Notes: generated by a model from the sequence alone, not told the origin. A stretch of 64,000 nt of DNA from Flavobacteriales bacterium UBA6049 (GCA_002429085.1 DIYR01000166.1:1-64000), one strand, 5' to 3'; positions 1-8,927 are shown, numbered from the stretch's first letter. Numbers and translations: made by a program.

Positions 1-319
1 CAGCACTTTTTCCAAGCCACTTTCCACTAGGTAACGCTAATGGGCAATCTACAGTATCTGTTTGGCTTGTGCCATCTGGGTTAATTTGAGTTATAAACAG
101 CCACATGTTGCTATACTCATAGGCTGTCGTATTTCTCAAGTCTACCAACAGTAAATGCGGGTTAAGGGTATCAGAAATATTAGCTTCAAAGTATTTGATG
201 TCTTGAAAACTCCATTTTCCATTAGGAAAATCAGATACTTGTTGAAACACAATTCCTTTATCGCAAGATGTAATTGCTACGAATAGCAGAACAATACCTA
301 ATATGGCAGATCTTTTCAT
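1..319 (-). CDS. gldH: Gliding motility lipoprotein GldH (5' part; 3' end outside window)
   Basis: The first 106 codons of a lipoprotein are present. A basic start and hydrophobic stretch (residues 1-18) lead to a lipobox ending in Cys19 (AITSC), so it should be lipid-anchored after signal peptidase II cleavage. The motifs FPNGKW, DTLNPHLL, YSNMWLFI, PDGTSQTDTV and LPSGKWLGK match the GldH family, which is required for gliding and T9SS function in Flavobacterium. Its ATG overlaps the stop of ricT (ATGA), so the two are translationally coupled. The holB-ricT-gldH order is common in Bacteroidota. The reading frame is open to the window edge; no damage is seen. Confidence 0.88.
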   Translation of the reverse strand, partial: MKRSAILGIVLLFVAITSCDKGIVFQQVSDFPNGKWSFQDIKYFEANISDTLNPHLLLVDLRNTTAYEYSNMWLFITQINPDGTSQTDTVDCPLALPSGKWLGKSA

Positions 320-1680
320 CCTTCTTTTTTAGGCGTTGGTTTCGTTTTATGATTTGTATTAGGCTGTTTTCGTTTTTTGTTATTCGAATTTTGCCCTTGA
401 CCCTTTGGTCGTTGATTATTCTTAGATGTTTTTTGCCCTCCACTTTCCTTCTTGGCTTTTTGAGAAGGAGCACTTACTTTTTTCTTAGCTTTTACCGGAC
501 GATCACCTTTTTGACTGGTGCCTTTCTGTGGTGCATTCCCTTTTTTACGGGAAGGCTTCCTACGTTTTTTCTGCTTAAGCTCTTTGTCGAAACGTGTCAA
601 ACTATCTTGGCCAACCACGTTTTCTATATCTGGTTCACGTGTTGATTCAAGAGGCTCTAATTGTTCTTGGAACTCTTCCAAATCTTGAGGTTTTTGACCT
701 TGGCCATTCATCTCTAAGATCTCTTTTACACGATCAATATGTAAGCAAATAAACTTTGACGGCTCTTCTGCATAGTTGAACCACATCAATTGCTTGAAGA
801 TATCAGACTTTACGTGATAAGAACGTCCCTTTTTGGTGTCTAGTTTTGTATTGGCATCAGGGAAGTTTTTGAGAGCATCTAAATAAGAATCTAACTCATA
901 ATTCAAACAGCACTTTAACTTGCCGCATTGTCCTGCCAATTTCAATGGGTTGATTGACAATTGCTGATAACGCGCTGCACTGGTTGAGACCGATCGAAAA
1001 TCTGTTAACCAAGTAGAACAACATAATTCGCGTCCACAAGACCCAATACCTCCTAAACGACCCGCTTCTTGTCTAGCACCAATTTGGCGCATCTCAATAC
1101 GTACTTTGAACTGATCTGCTAATACACGTATCAACGATCTAAAATCTACTCTCTCATCGGCAGTGTAATAGAAAGTAGCTTTAGTGCGATCGGCTTGATA
1201 TTCAACATCGCTGATTTTCATCTGAAGCTTTTGCTCTTTAGAAATCAAGCGAGAACGAAGCATGGTTTCTTTTTCAAGTTCTCTAGCTTCATGCCATTTA
1301 TCTAAGTCTTCTTGCGAAGGCTTGCGGATTATTTTTCGGAGATCTTTTCCAGAAGGATGTTCTCCTCTTTTTTGCATCTGAAAGCGAACAAGTTCGCCAG
1401 TTAGGTTTACTCGACCTATATCGTAACCACTTGCTGACTCAACAACAATGGGTTCGCCTTTCGTTAATTCTAGTCCCGTAGAGTTGCGAAAGAACTCTTT
1501 TCGTGTATTCTTGAAATAAACTTCAACTATATCGAATGACTTTTGCCCAAATGGTAACTCCATTCCAGCAAGCCAATTAAATACGTCTAATTTGCTGACA
1601 CTGCACGTGCCACAAGATCCATTACTTCCGCAACCTGCCGAGCTACTACATCCTCCGGATGAGCAATTTCCACATCCCAT
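316..1680 (-). CDS. ricT: PSP1-domain regulatory iron-sulfur subunit RicT (YaaT-like)
   Basis: A 454-aa protein with the PSP1 domain (about residues 110-200) and the family's cysteine motifs GSCGRELCC and GQCGKLKCC. In Bacillus, RicT (YaaT) forms an Fe-S complex with two partners and affects mRNA processing; those partners are not in this window, so the exact role here is unknown. Two additions stand out. The N-terminal 26 residues hold six Cys in a Gly/Ser background (C3, C6, C11, C17, C23, C26). The last 80 or so residues are a Lys/Arg/Gln-rich low-complexity tail that may bind nucleic acid. It lies 78 nt after holB and overlaps gldH by 4 nt. Confidence 0.9.
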   Translation of the reverse strand: MGCGNCSSGGCSSSAGCGSNGSCGTCSVSKLDVFNWLAGMELPFGQKSFDIVEVYFKNTRKEFFRNSTGLELTKGEPIVVESASGYDIGRVNLTGELVRFQMQKRGEHPSGKDLRKIIRKPSQEDLDKWHEARELEKETMLRSRLISKEQKLQMKISDVEYQADRTKATFYYTADERVDFRSLIRVLADQFKVRIEMRQIGARQEAGRLGGIGSCGRELCCSTWLTDFRSVSTSAARYQQLSINPLKLAGQCGKLKCCLNYELDSYLDALKNFPDANTKLDTKKGRSYHVKSDIFKQLMWFNYAEEPSKFICLHIDRVKEILEMNGQGQKPQDLEEFQEQLEPLESTREPDIENVVGQDSLTRFDKELKQKKRRKPSRKKGNAPQKGTSQKGDRPVKAKKKVSAPSQKAKKESGGQKTSKNNQRPKGQGQNSNNKKRKQPNTNHKTKPTPKKEG

Positions 1681-1758
1681 ATTCTTACTTCTCTTTAGAC
1701 AGGTTTATTTATAAACGCTTTAAAAATCAAATTTAGGTACAAAGCCCTATTAAAAAAA

Positions 1759-2886
1759 CTAGGCTGCCGTGGGTTTTACACGAATCAGCTTCATTGCTCG
1801 CAACGATAGATCTAAGAATATGATTCTTGCATTGGCATTCCGATCTATATGAGTTACAGTTTCTTCGAATTCGTGTACCATTTGCATGGCATTGGCAGAA
1901 TTGATGAAAGGAGCAAACTTGTTCACAAACTGTCGTTCCGAATCGTTTAAGCGTTGCAACGAGTCAGTACCATAGTTCATGATTAGGCATTCTCTAAAAA
2001 TATGTAATCCGTAGGCTAAAAACAGCTTTTGCTGTTCGCGGCTATACTTGCTAATTTGTTCTGTAAACGATAAAATGTCGTAAATCTTTTTGGCATAGAG
2101 AAAACGCATCCAATCTTGAAACAGATTCTTGAATGTTTCCTCTCCTTCTGGAGCGTCTATTGTGTGAATAGCATTGGTATAACTACCTTCTGCTAAGGTC
2201 GCAATAGAGTTTGCCTCTTCTGCACCTAATTGATAATGAATTGCGATTTTTTCAGCTAACAAATTGGTTGGTAGAGGTGGTAGCCGAACTATTTGTACCC
2301 TAGAGATAATGGTAGGTAACAACAAATCGGGTTGCTCACAAGCTAACACAAATACCGTTTTTGCTGGCGGTTCTTCCAATAGCTTTAACAACTTGTTGGC
2401 TGCTTGTTGATTCATGCGCTCTGGCAACCAAATAGCCATCACTTTATAACCACCTTCATAAGCTTTTAACTGCAATTGGCGATTTATGGAAGCAGCCTCA
2501 TGTACGTTAATTAAAGCCGACTTACGTTCAATACCTAAATGCTCAAGCCAATCGTTAACTGAAAGATATGGGTTTGCCAAAAAGGCTTCACGAAAAGAGT
2601 GAATAAAATCCAGAGCCTTTGGATCTTTAGTCACTTGTTTTGTTGTGTTTACAGGGTAGCTTAAGTGTAGGTCTGCATGGATTAGCTTATCGCAATTATT
2701 TCTTGCGGCCTCTTTGTTTTCGGAATGATGTACAATTAGTTCGCTCGCATAAGCCAAGGCCATAGGTAAGATACCTGTACCAGTAATACCAGTAAACATA
2801 ACAGCATGGCTAATTCTACCACTGGTAATACCTTGTTTTAGTTGAGTTTTAATGGAATCATGTCCTATAACATCTTCGAAGCGCAT
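1759..2886 (-). CDS. holB: DNA polymerase III subunit delta'
   Basis: A 375-aa AAA+ clamp-loader subunit beginning FEDVIGHDSIKTQL. The Walker A region (TGITGTGILPMAL) lacks the usual GKT, as expected of non-ATP-binding delta'-type subunits in this phylum. KLLEEPPAKTVFVLACEQ and TIISRVQIVRLPPL form the sensor-1/SRC-like region and are typical of DnaX/HolB proteins. It loads the sliding clamp at the replisome. It is the first gene of the holB-ricT-gldH run. A one-mismatch -7 element (TCTCTTTG on the minus strand) lies about 33 nt before the ATG in the space shared with divergent pgk. Confidence 0.9.
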   Translation of the reverse strand: MRFEDVIGHDSIKTQLKQGITSGRISHAVMFTGITGTGILPMALAYASELIVHHSENKEAARNNCDKLIHADLHLSYPVNTTKQVTKDPKALDFIHSFREAFLANPYLSVNDWLEHLGIERKSALINVHEAASINRQLQLKAYEGGYKVMAIWLPERMNQQAANKLLKLLEEPPAKTVFVLACEQPDLLLPTIISRVQIVRLPPLPTNLLAEKIAIHYQLGAEEANSIATLAEGSYTNAIHTIDAPEGEETFKNLFQDWMRFLYAKKIYDILSFTEQISKYSREQQKLFLAYGLHIFRECLIMNYGTDSLQRLNDSERQFVNKFAPFINSANAMQMVHEFEETVTHIDRNANARIIFLDLSLRAMKLIRVKPTAA

Positions 2887-2996
2887 GGGCCAAAAATAGC
2901 TAATTCAATTGCAGGGATACAAAGAGAATTGATGCACTTAAACTCATGAAAAAGTTTCACCTTTGAATGGTGTTAAACTAAGAAAAACCGATTACT

Positions 2997-4187
2997 ATGC
3001 GCACCATTGATGCAGTTGATTTTACGGGAAAAAAGGCAGTTGTGAGAGTGGACTTTAACGTACCATTAAACGATGCTTTTGAAATTACTGACGACACACG
3101 TATGAGAGCAGCGCTCCCAACGCTGAAAAAGATTTTAGAAAAAGGCGGAAGTCTGATTATTATGTCTCATTTAGGGAGACCTAAGAATGGCCCAGAAGAG
3201 AAGTTTTCGTTAAAGCACTTAGCTTACCATTTGAGCGACTTGCTAGAAAAGCAAGTACTATTTGCAGACGATTGTAGAGGTGAGGCAGCAGTAAATGCGG
3301 CAGCAGAATTAGAACCAGGAGAGGTGTTGCTATTAGAGAACCTTCGTTTTTATGCAGAGGAAACGGCTGGGGATCAGGTTATGGCTAAAGAACTAGCTAG
3401 CCTTGGTGATGTATATGTAAATGATGCATTTGGAACTGCGCATAGAGCTCACGCTTCAACCGCTGTAATTGCTCAGTTTGCAGAAGAAGCTTGTTTTGGG
3501 TACTTAATGGCAGGAGAACTTGAGAGTGTAAAAACGGTAATGGACAATCCTGAAACTCCTTATACTGCTATTATTGGAGGAGCAAAGGTTTCGTCTAAAA
3601 TTGGAATCATAGAAAATTTACTTCCTAAAATCAACCACTTGATTATTGGAGGTGGTATGGCTTATACTTTTGCCAAGGCACAAGGTGGAACAGTGGGAAG
3701 TTCTTTGGTAGAAGAAGATTATGTTGAAACAGCGAAGAAGGTGTTGGCTAAAGCAGAAGAGCTAGGAGTAGAAATTATCATTCCAAGTGACACTGTTGCA
3801 GCAGATAACTTTGCAGCAGAAGCTAATAGTCAAACAGTTCCTACTAATGCTATTCCTGATGGATGGATGGGCTTAGATGTAGGCCCAGATGCTATTGCTA
3901 AGAATGAGTCATGCATTGAGGCTAGTAAAACCATTTTATGGAATGGTCCAATGGGAGTGTTTGAGTTTGATGCATTTGCGGAAGGAACAAAAGAAGCTGC
4001 TTTAGCGGTGGCAAAAGCTACAGAAAATGGAGCATATTCTTTAGTTGGTGGTGGTGATAGTGTTGCTGCTGTTAATAAATATGAGTTGGCAAAACGCGTA
4101 AGTTATGTTTCAACTGGAGGTGGAGCATTACTTGAGCTGATAGAAGGAAAAGCACTACCTGGTGTAGAGGCAATTTTGAAGAGATAA
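2997..4187 (+). CDS. pgk: Phosphoglycerate kinase
   Basis: A 396-aa cytosolic glycolytic enzyme that transfers phosphate between 1,3-bisphosphoglycerate and ADP. Substrate-binding motifs [17 protein letters not shown] and LLENLRFY, the hinge GGAKVSSKI, the nucleotide-binding [17 protein letters not shown] and the C-terminal GGGDSVAAV are all present, and the length is normal for a bacterial Pgk. It is monocistronic: divergent from holB and followed by a strong hairpin terminator. A near-consensus -7 element (CACCTTTG, 2958-2965) sits 31 nt before the ATG. Confidence 0.97.
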   Translation: MRTIDAVDFTGKKAVVRVDFNVPLNDAFEITDDTRMRAALPTLKKILEKGGSLIIMSHLGRPKNGPEEKFSLKHLAYHLSDLLEKQVLFADDCRGEAAVNAAAELEPGEVLLLENLRFYAEETAGDQVMAKELASLGDVYVNDAFGTAHRAHASTAVIAQFAEEACFGYLMAGELESVKTVMDNPETPYTAIIGGAKVSSKIGIIENLLPKINHLIIGGGMAYTFAKAQGGTVGSSLVEEDYVETAKKVLAKAEELGVEIIIPSDTVAADNFAAEANSQTVPTNAIPDGWMGLDVGPDAIAKNESCIEASKTILWNGPMGVFEFDAFAEGTKEAALAVAKATENGAYSLVGGGDSVAAVNKYELAKRVSYVSTGGGALLELIEGKALPGVEAILKR

Positions 4188-4210
4188 GAGGTTCAGATAC
4201 AATAAAGTTG

Positions 4211-4241
4211 AAAAGCCCTAACATTAAGTTGGGGCTTTTTT
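4211..4241. terminator. Rho-independent terminator after pgk, possibly bidirectional
   Basis: A 12-bp stem (AAAAGCCCTAAC paired with GTTGGGGCTTTT, one G-T wobble) with a 5-nt loop is followed by a T run. It lies between the convergent ends of pgk and the small gene that stops at 4245. The A run on the left arm gives a short U tract for the minus strand too. Confidence 0.85.
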
Positions 4242-4244
4242 GTG

Positions 4245-4706
4245 TTAACAATCTTCTGTAAATGCTTGGTAGTATCCACTAATATTACGTAATGTCAAGC
4301 AGTTCGTCTGTTCTGCATCTAACCAATCTAAACAACATGAAACTAACTCTTCATTACAGTTTAAAATGTTTTCAGCTTCTAAATCTACTCCGAGTCCATC
4401 TCCATTTGGCGAAATAGTGATTTGAAGTTGACCATCGGCAATTTGATAAATGGTGCACGTGGCATCTTTGTGCTCTGTTAAATACGCTGTTTTTTCGTGA
4501 ATTTCGAGTAGTTGTTTTAGTTCTTTTTCCAGTTCGTAAGATTGGATGGTATAGATTTTAATGTCGTTCCCCACTCTATCAATGCTTTCCGTATGATCTG
4601 ATACTACTTGATCTAAGAATGGGTAACTATGTGGGTATTCCATTACTACTGACCCTAGGCATAAAAAGCATAGGATAAATAGAAAGGATAGAGCATAGTA
4701 TTTCAT
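4245..4706 (-). CDS. Small membrane-anchored or secreted protein, function unknown
   Basis: A 153-aa protein starting MKYYALSFLFILCFLCLG: one N-terminal hydrophobic segment (residues 4-18), then a soluble acidic domain with a late Cys cluster (NCNEELVSCCLDWL and a final DC). No family is recognised. A longer start at 4799 is open, but a good promoter (GTTG, 20-nt spacer, TATATTTG) lies inside that extension and predicts transcription from about 4734, so the ATG at 4706 is preferred. It follows the photolyase on the same strand but appears to be transcribed separately as well. Confidence 0.65.
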   Translation of the reverse strand: MKYYALSFLFILCFLCLGSVVMEYPHSYPFLDQVVSDHTESIDRVGNDIKIYTIQSYELEKELKQLLEIHEKTAYLTEHKDATCTIYQIADGQLQITISPNGDGLGVDLEAENILNCNEELVSCCLDWLDAEQTNCLTLRNISGYYQAFTEDC

Positions 4707-4739
4707 GTTAAGCGATGGGATGATGATGAAAAATTTGTT

Positions 4740-4771
4740 CAAATATAGGTTCGTAAATTTTAAATAACAAC
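4740..4771 (-). promoter_or_regulatory. Bacteroidota-type promoter for the gene starting at 4706
   Basis: The minus strand reads GTTG (4771-4768), 20 nt, then TATATTTG (4747-4740). This matches the Bacteroidota TTTG/TAnnTTTG promoter with one mismatch in the -33 box and correct spacing. The predicted 5' UTR is about 28 nt. Confidence 0.6.
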
Positions 4772-4810
4772 CTATTGTTTTGAATTCAATTATGCTCAAA
4801 TGGCTGTATT

Positions 4811-6115
4811 TCAGTTTAGAGCAGTTTTGTATCGTTTAAGGGCACGCTCACGCGCAAATTTGTGATCTACAATTTTGCTTTGTTGATAGGCTAGTTCTTG
4901 ATATTCAGGTACCCACTTTTTTATGTATAGAAAATCTGGATCGAACTTTTTCATCTGAAGTTCTGGGTTAAATACCCGAAAATACGGTGCTGCATCGCAC
5001 CCAGAGCTGGCAGCCCATTGCCAACCTCCGTTGTTGGAAGAAACCTCAAAGTCGTTCAATTTTTCTGCAAAATATGCCTCGCCCCATCTCCAATCTACTA
5101 GGAGATGTTTTACTAAAAAACTTGCGGTAATCATTCGAACTCTGTTGTGCATGAATCCAGTTGTATTCAACTCTCGCATACCCGCATCAACAAGTGGGTA
5201 CCCCGTTTTTCCTTGGCACCATTTTTCAAACTCTTCACGATTATTTCTCCACTCAACTCTATCGTACTGAGGTTTGAACGCATGCTGAACAACATGTGAG
5301 TTGTGATATAGAATCATCATATAAAAATCTCTCCAAATCAACTCATTAAGCCATTTTGGACTTAAATCCATTCCTTTACGGGCTAATTCACGGATACTTA
5401 CGGTTCCAAATCTCAGATGCATACTAATACGTGATGTACCCTTTATTGAAGGAATATCTCGCTTATCAGCATATTCCTTTAGGGTAGTATCGTTGATTAT
5501 TAAATCGGGAAGATGATCTGCTGTCTCAATGAACCCCATTGATTCCAGTGTTGGAATGGAGCATGATTCTGTTTTTAGATAAGATGCGAAGTAATCTTGA
5601 TTTTGGTAACTTTCTAAGTGGTTTGGTGTTACTGTTTTTAGCCACTTTTTAGAATATGGAGTATAAACTGAATACCACTTACCATCATCCTTAACAATTT
5701 CATTTTTTTCGAAAATGCACTGATCTTTATAAGTGTGAAAAGGAATAGAGTTGGCTAGTAACAATCCTCTTATTTCTTCGTCACGTTGGTTTGCATAAGG
5801 CTCATAGTCATGGTTGGTATATACCTGCTGAATATCGTACTCAGCCATTAACTGTTTGTATACATCATCTGGGTAGCCATAAAACACTCTTAGGGCACTT
5901 CCAAGATTTATCAGTTGACTTTGTAGAACTTCTAGTTGCTTGTGAATGAACGTAACTCTTCTATCTTTTTTATTTTCAAGTTTATCGAGGATATTTTTAT
6001 CGAAAATGAAGATGGGTAAGACGTTTACTTGTTCTTTTAGTGCGTGAAAAAGACCAGCATTATCACTAATACGGAGGTCGCGTCTGTGCCAGAAAATGGT
6101 AACTGAGGGCTTCAT
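4811..6115 (-). CDS. phrB: Deoxyribodipyrimidine photolyase (class I cryptochrome/photolyase family)
   Basis: A 434-aa flavoprotein that repairs UV-induced pyrimidine dimers using light. The N-terminal antenna-binding domain starts FWHRRDLRISDN. The FAD domain carries GTSRISMHLRFGTVS, IWRDFYMMI, TGYPLVDAGMREL, HNRVRM, DWRWGE and NNGGWQWAASSG, including tryptophans expected for the electron-transfer chain, then APYFRVFNP and KFDPDFLYIKKWVPE. Length and motifs fit a class I CPD photolyase rather than a DASH cryptochrome; the substrate (CPD or 6-4) is inferred. The ATG at 6115 is chosen over an upstream in-frame TTG. It is 3 nt after the flavin reductase gene. Confidence 0.9.
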   Translation of the reverse strand: MKPSVTIFWHRRDLRISDNAGLFHALKEQVNVLPIFIFDKNILDKLENKKDRRVTFIHKQLEVLQSQLINLGSALRVFYGYPDDVYKQLMAEYDIQQVYTNHDYEPYANQRDEEIRGLLLANSIPFHTYKDQCIFEKNEIVKDDGKWYSVYTPYSKKWLKTVTPNHLESYQNQDYFASYLKTESCSIPTLESMGFIETADHLPDLIINDTTLKEYADKRDIPSIKGTSRISMHLRFGTVSIRELARKGMDLSPKWLNELIWRDFYMMILYHNSHVVQHAFKPQYDRVEWRNNREEFEKWCQGKTGYPLVDAGMRELNTTGFMHNRVRMITASFLVKHLLVDWRWGEAYFAEKLNDFEVSSNNGGWQWAASSGCDAAPYFRVFNPELQMKKFDPDFLYIKKWVPEYQELAYQQSKIVDHKFARERALKRYKTALN

Positions 6116-6118
6116 CAA

Positions 6119-6772
6119 TTAAAACAGTTCTTTAGCTAGTTCTACTGTAAGAGTTGTCGGTTCAGCGTAGGATAAACGTTTCACTTTTAGGGGAAGATGA
6201 TAAGCATCCATCCCAGTACAACAGACTATTTCTTGTGATGCTAAATCAACATATCCATCATTTCGAATGGCTGAAGTATCTAGCGTTACGTCAATGATTT
6301 CACCAATTACTAATATAGTTTGGTTACTCTGGATTAAAATTTCTTCTTTGAACTTAAGCCCGATTTGGACGGGACTTTCGGCAACAAAAGGAGCGGGGTG
6401 AGTTTCATTTAAACGAGAGGATAGCCCCACGGCTTCAAACTCATTTTCATATTCGTCATATTTTGCTGCTGTTTGATGCGCTTGTTCTATCATGCTATTA
6501 GTCACATGATTCAAGGTGAAAAAGCCGGTATTACGAATATTTACTAGACTATGTCTAGGAACAGTGGCAGGCCGAAATAGAACACCCAACATAGGAGGGT
6601 TTGCTCCAATATGCATTACTTGAGAAAATACAGCTAGATTTTGTTTGCCTTGATCACTTGTTGTCCCGAGAAGGTGCACTGGTTTATATCCGCTCATTGT
6701 ATTGAAGAAATGAGCACGTTTTCTATTTGGCCAATTGGCTAGATCCTTCAATGAAAAAGTATGCAATGACAT
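6119..6772 (-). CDS. Flavin reductase family protein (FMN-binding split barrel)
   Basis: A 217-aa protein of the DIM6/NTAB flavin reductase-like group. Typical features are the N-terminal GTTSDQGKQNLAVFSQ strand pair, the PPMLGVLFRP loop that contacts FMN, and RNTGFFTLNHV. It probably binds FMN or reduces flavin for a partner; the substrate is unknown. It lies 2 nt after an SDR gene and 3 nt before a photolyase gene. An SDR plus a flavin reductase beside a photolyase recurs in marine Bacteroidota, which suggests a light or flavin-linked role. Confidence 0.85.
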   Translation of the reverse strand: MSLHTFSLKDLANWPNRKRAHFFNTMSGYKPVHLLGTTSDQGKQNLAVFSQVMHIGANPPMLGVLFRPATVPRHSLVNIRNTGFFTLNHVTNSMIEQAHQTAAKYDEYENEFEAVGLSSRLNETHPAPFVAESPVQIGLKFKEEILIQSNQTILVIGEIIDVTLDTSAIRNDGYVDLASQEIVCCTGMDAYHLPLKVKRLSYAEPTTLTVELAKELF

Positions 6773-6774
6773 GT

Positions 6775-7473
6775 TTATATCGTTTTGAGAGATCCCATTC
6801 CTCCATCAATTCCAATTACCTGACCAGTAATCCATTTACTGCTATCACTAAGAAGGAATTTGGCCATAGCTGCTATATCTTCTGGTTGCCCAACAGATTG
6901 TAATGGGTGTCTTTTAGCACTGGCTTCTTCTTTTTCTGGGCTACTTAATAATCTACTGGCAAGTTGAGTATTGGTTAGGCTTGGAGCAATGCAATTGAAT
7001 CGTAGTGTGGGTGCATATTCGGCAGCAAGACTTCTAGTAAGTCCTTCAATAGCACCTTTAGCCATAGCAATACTGCTGTGAAATGGCATTCCAGTTTGGG
7101 CTGCAACTGTACTAAATAAAACCACACACCCTTTTGATTCTTTAAGCCCAGGTAAACAGGCTTGAATACACTTTACGGCACTTTGTACATTGATTTGCCA
7201 ATCGTGATCGAAGTCTACTTGTTTGAATCTGTGAAAAGGTTTTAGATTGATGGAACCAGGACAGTATGCCAGTCCATCTATGCTTACGGGTAATGATAAT
7301 TTATTGAAATCTATTGATGTAACATCAGCAGGGATATGATCTACTCCTACCAAACCTCCAATTTCTCCTACTGTTCTTGAAATTACTAGAATACGGTGCC
7401 CTTCGTTTGCTAAGCTTTTCGTGATGGCTGCGCCAATACCTTTACTTCCTCCTACAATTACGTATTGCTTCAT
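6775..7473 (-). CDS. SDR-family oxidoreductase with a non-canonical active site
   Basis: A 232-aa Rossmann protein. The nucleotide-binding loop is GGSKGIG (residues 8-14), the NxxG-equivalent region is AYCPGS, the catalytic Ser is probably S121 in LFSTVAA, and the C-terminus ends GQVIGIDGGMGSL. The YxxxK motif reads IAMAK (I135-K139), so the proton-donating Tyr is replaced by Ile while Lys is kept. The rest of the helix (GAIEGLTRSLAAEYAP) is normal, so this is a substitution and not a frame error. It may be a binding or regulatory SDR or use another donor. It is the first of three closely packed genes ending in the photolyase. Confidence 0.88.
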   Translation of the reverse strand: MKQYVIVGGSKGIGAAITKSLANEGHRILVISRTVGEIGGLVGVDHIPADVTSIDFNKLSLPVSIDGLAYCPGSINLKPFHRFKQVDFDHDWQINVQSAVKCIQACLPGLKESKGCVVLFSTVAAQTGMPFHSSIAMAKGAIEGLTRSLAAEYAPTLRFNCIAPSLTNTQLASRLLSSPEKEEASAKRHPLQSVGQPEDIAAMAKFLLSDSSKWITGQVIGIDGGMGSLKTI

Positions 7474-7503
7474 GCTATCTAAACACGAAGGGTTAATAAT
7501 AGT

Positions 7504-8055
7504 TTATGTACTATGTTCAATCGTGATTTTAACTTGCTTTCCGTTATGTTCTGAGGTTTGATCAGCAAGTGTAACAGTTACATTTTCGTTGAATCTTTCT
7601 GCTGCTCCATTGATTAGCCCAACGGCTAAATCAGCCATAGATCTTTCAGAGTGATACATCATTTCCATTTTATGTTCTTCCTTACTAAGCGTTTCGAAAC
7701 TTGGAAGTTGTGCATCTGGATACAATTTTTTCACCTCTATGTGAATGTATTGTTCGATTAAATCTAAAAAGTCGAATAGACTTCCTGCCTTACTCAAGAA
7801 GTGTGGATGTGATTTTGCTAAAGCCCCAAATAGATGCTTTCCAAAAGCTTCAATAAGTGCGGGAACAGGTGTGTTGGTTGCTTTACTGAGTGCGACTACC
7901 ATTCCAACAATTTCTTCGTGAGGATAGGTGCCGACTGCAGTGTACGCACCACCAGTGCTAAGGGTTGGAGATTCTTGTATGATTTCTTCGGTAACTTCAA
8001 TTCCAAAGGTGTCATCCACCATGTCAAGAAACTCGGTAAATACAATGCCTTTCAT
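7504..8055 (-). CDS. H-NOX (HNOB) haem-based NO/O2 sensor protein
   Basis: A 183-aa single-domain haem nitric oxide/oxygen-binding protein. The likely proximal haem ligand is H105 (QYIHIEVKKLYP), followed by LPSF. The propionate-binding signature Y-x-S-x-R is present as Y134-H-S136-E-R138. The length is normal for stand-alone bacterial H-NOX. It lies 12 nt downstream of a sensor kinase that lacks its own sensory domain. In known systems (such as Shewanella and Vibrio) H-NOX inhibits such a kinase when NO is bound. No tyrosine for O2 stabilisation can be assigned with confidence from sequence alone, so NO selectivity is inferred. Confidence 0.9.
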   Translation of the reverse strand: MKGIVFTEFLDMVDDTFGIEVTEEIIQESPTLSTGGAYTAVGTYPHEEIVGMVVALSKATNTPVPALIEAFGKHLFGALAKSHPHFLSKAGSLFDFLDLIEQYIHIEVKKLYPDAQLPSFETLSKEEHKMEMMYHSERSMADLAVGLINGAAERFNENVTVTLADQTSEHNGKQVKITIEHST

Positions 8056-8067
8056 GTATGCTGGGAT

Positions 8068-8910
8068 TTAGATTGATTTCCACGTAAAATAGAACGTTGT
8101 TCCAATTTGTGGTTCCGATTCAAACCAAATATCCCCTCCTTGACTCATCACAATTTTCTTTGCAATTGGTAATCCAATTCCTGAGCTGTCGTTTTCATCT
8201 TTACGACTAAGTGTTTGAAACAGTTCAAAAATCTTCTTTGAGAACCTCGGATCAATACCGTTACCATTATCTGAAACAGAAAAAAGATACGATTCTAATC
8301 GTTTCTCAAAACCAATCTTTAGGCTTTTGTCCTCTTTATTGTTGTAGAAAATAGCATTGTGAATCAGATTCTTAAAAACTTTCTCTAACAATACTTTAGA
8401 GGCTTTCATTTTTGGAAGTTTAGGCTTGATTTGCCAATCTAAATTTTGCCCCTCTTTTTCATGAACGATGATCTTAGTTACTAATTCTTGAACATCAACT
8501 TCTCTATGATCAAGAATTTCTTGGTTAAGATTTGTGTATTCTATTAAACTATTTAGCAATGTTTCAATGCGCTCAACTCTGCGCTTAAGCATGGAGGTAT
8601 AGTTGAATACTTCAGAATAATCACCGGCTTGGATGTCTTCTTCAAGCCAAGATGAAACATGAGAAATTGACCGCAAAGGAGTTTTTAAGTCGTGAGATGC
8701 AATGTAGGCAATCATTTCCAGCTCATCTTTAGCTTCTTTGAGTTTGCTGGTTCTATCTACAACTTGCTTTTCTAATTGTTCATTAAGCTGTGCGATAGCA
8801 AGATTTGTTTCATACAGCTCTAAACTCTTTTGCTCAAGTAGTTGCTCTGCTTCTTTGCGTGCTTTTCGTTCACGCTCATACCTTCTTTTATAGATATCAG
8901 AATCGCTCAT
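8068..8910 (-). CDS. Cytoplasmic sensor histidine kinase (probable H-NOX partner)
   Basis: A 280-aa kinase with no membrane segment. Residues 5-65 form a charged coiled coil. The HisKA H-box is IASHDLKTPLR with phospho-acceptor H73. The HATPase domain has the N-box NLIHNAIFYNN (N185), the G1 box DNGNGID (214-220) and the G2 box SGIGLPIA. With no PAS, GAF or transmembrane sensor it presumably takes its signal from the H-NOX protein encoded 12 nt downstream. A consensus -7 element precedes it. No response regulator is encoded in the window, so the phosphotransfer partner lies elsewhere. Confidence 0.9.
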   Translation of the reverse strand: MSDSDIYKRRYERERKARKEAEQLLEQKSLELYETNLAIAQLNEQLEKQVVDRTSKLKEAKDELEMIAYIASHDLKTPLRSISHVSSWLEEDIQAGDYSEVFNYTSMLKRRVERIETLLNSLIEYTNLNQEILDHREVDVQELVTKIIVHEKEGQNLDWQIKPKLPKMKASKVLLEKVFKNLIHNAIFYNNKEDKSLKIGFEKRLESYLFSVSDNGNGIDPRFSKKIFELFQTLSRKDENDSSGIGLPIAKKIVMSQGGDIWFESEPQIGTTFYFTWKSI

Positions 8911-8927
8911 AGAACTGTTGACTTTAC

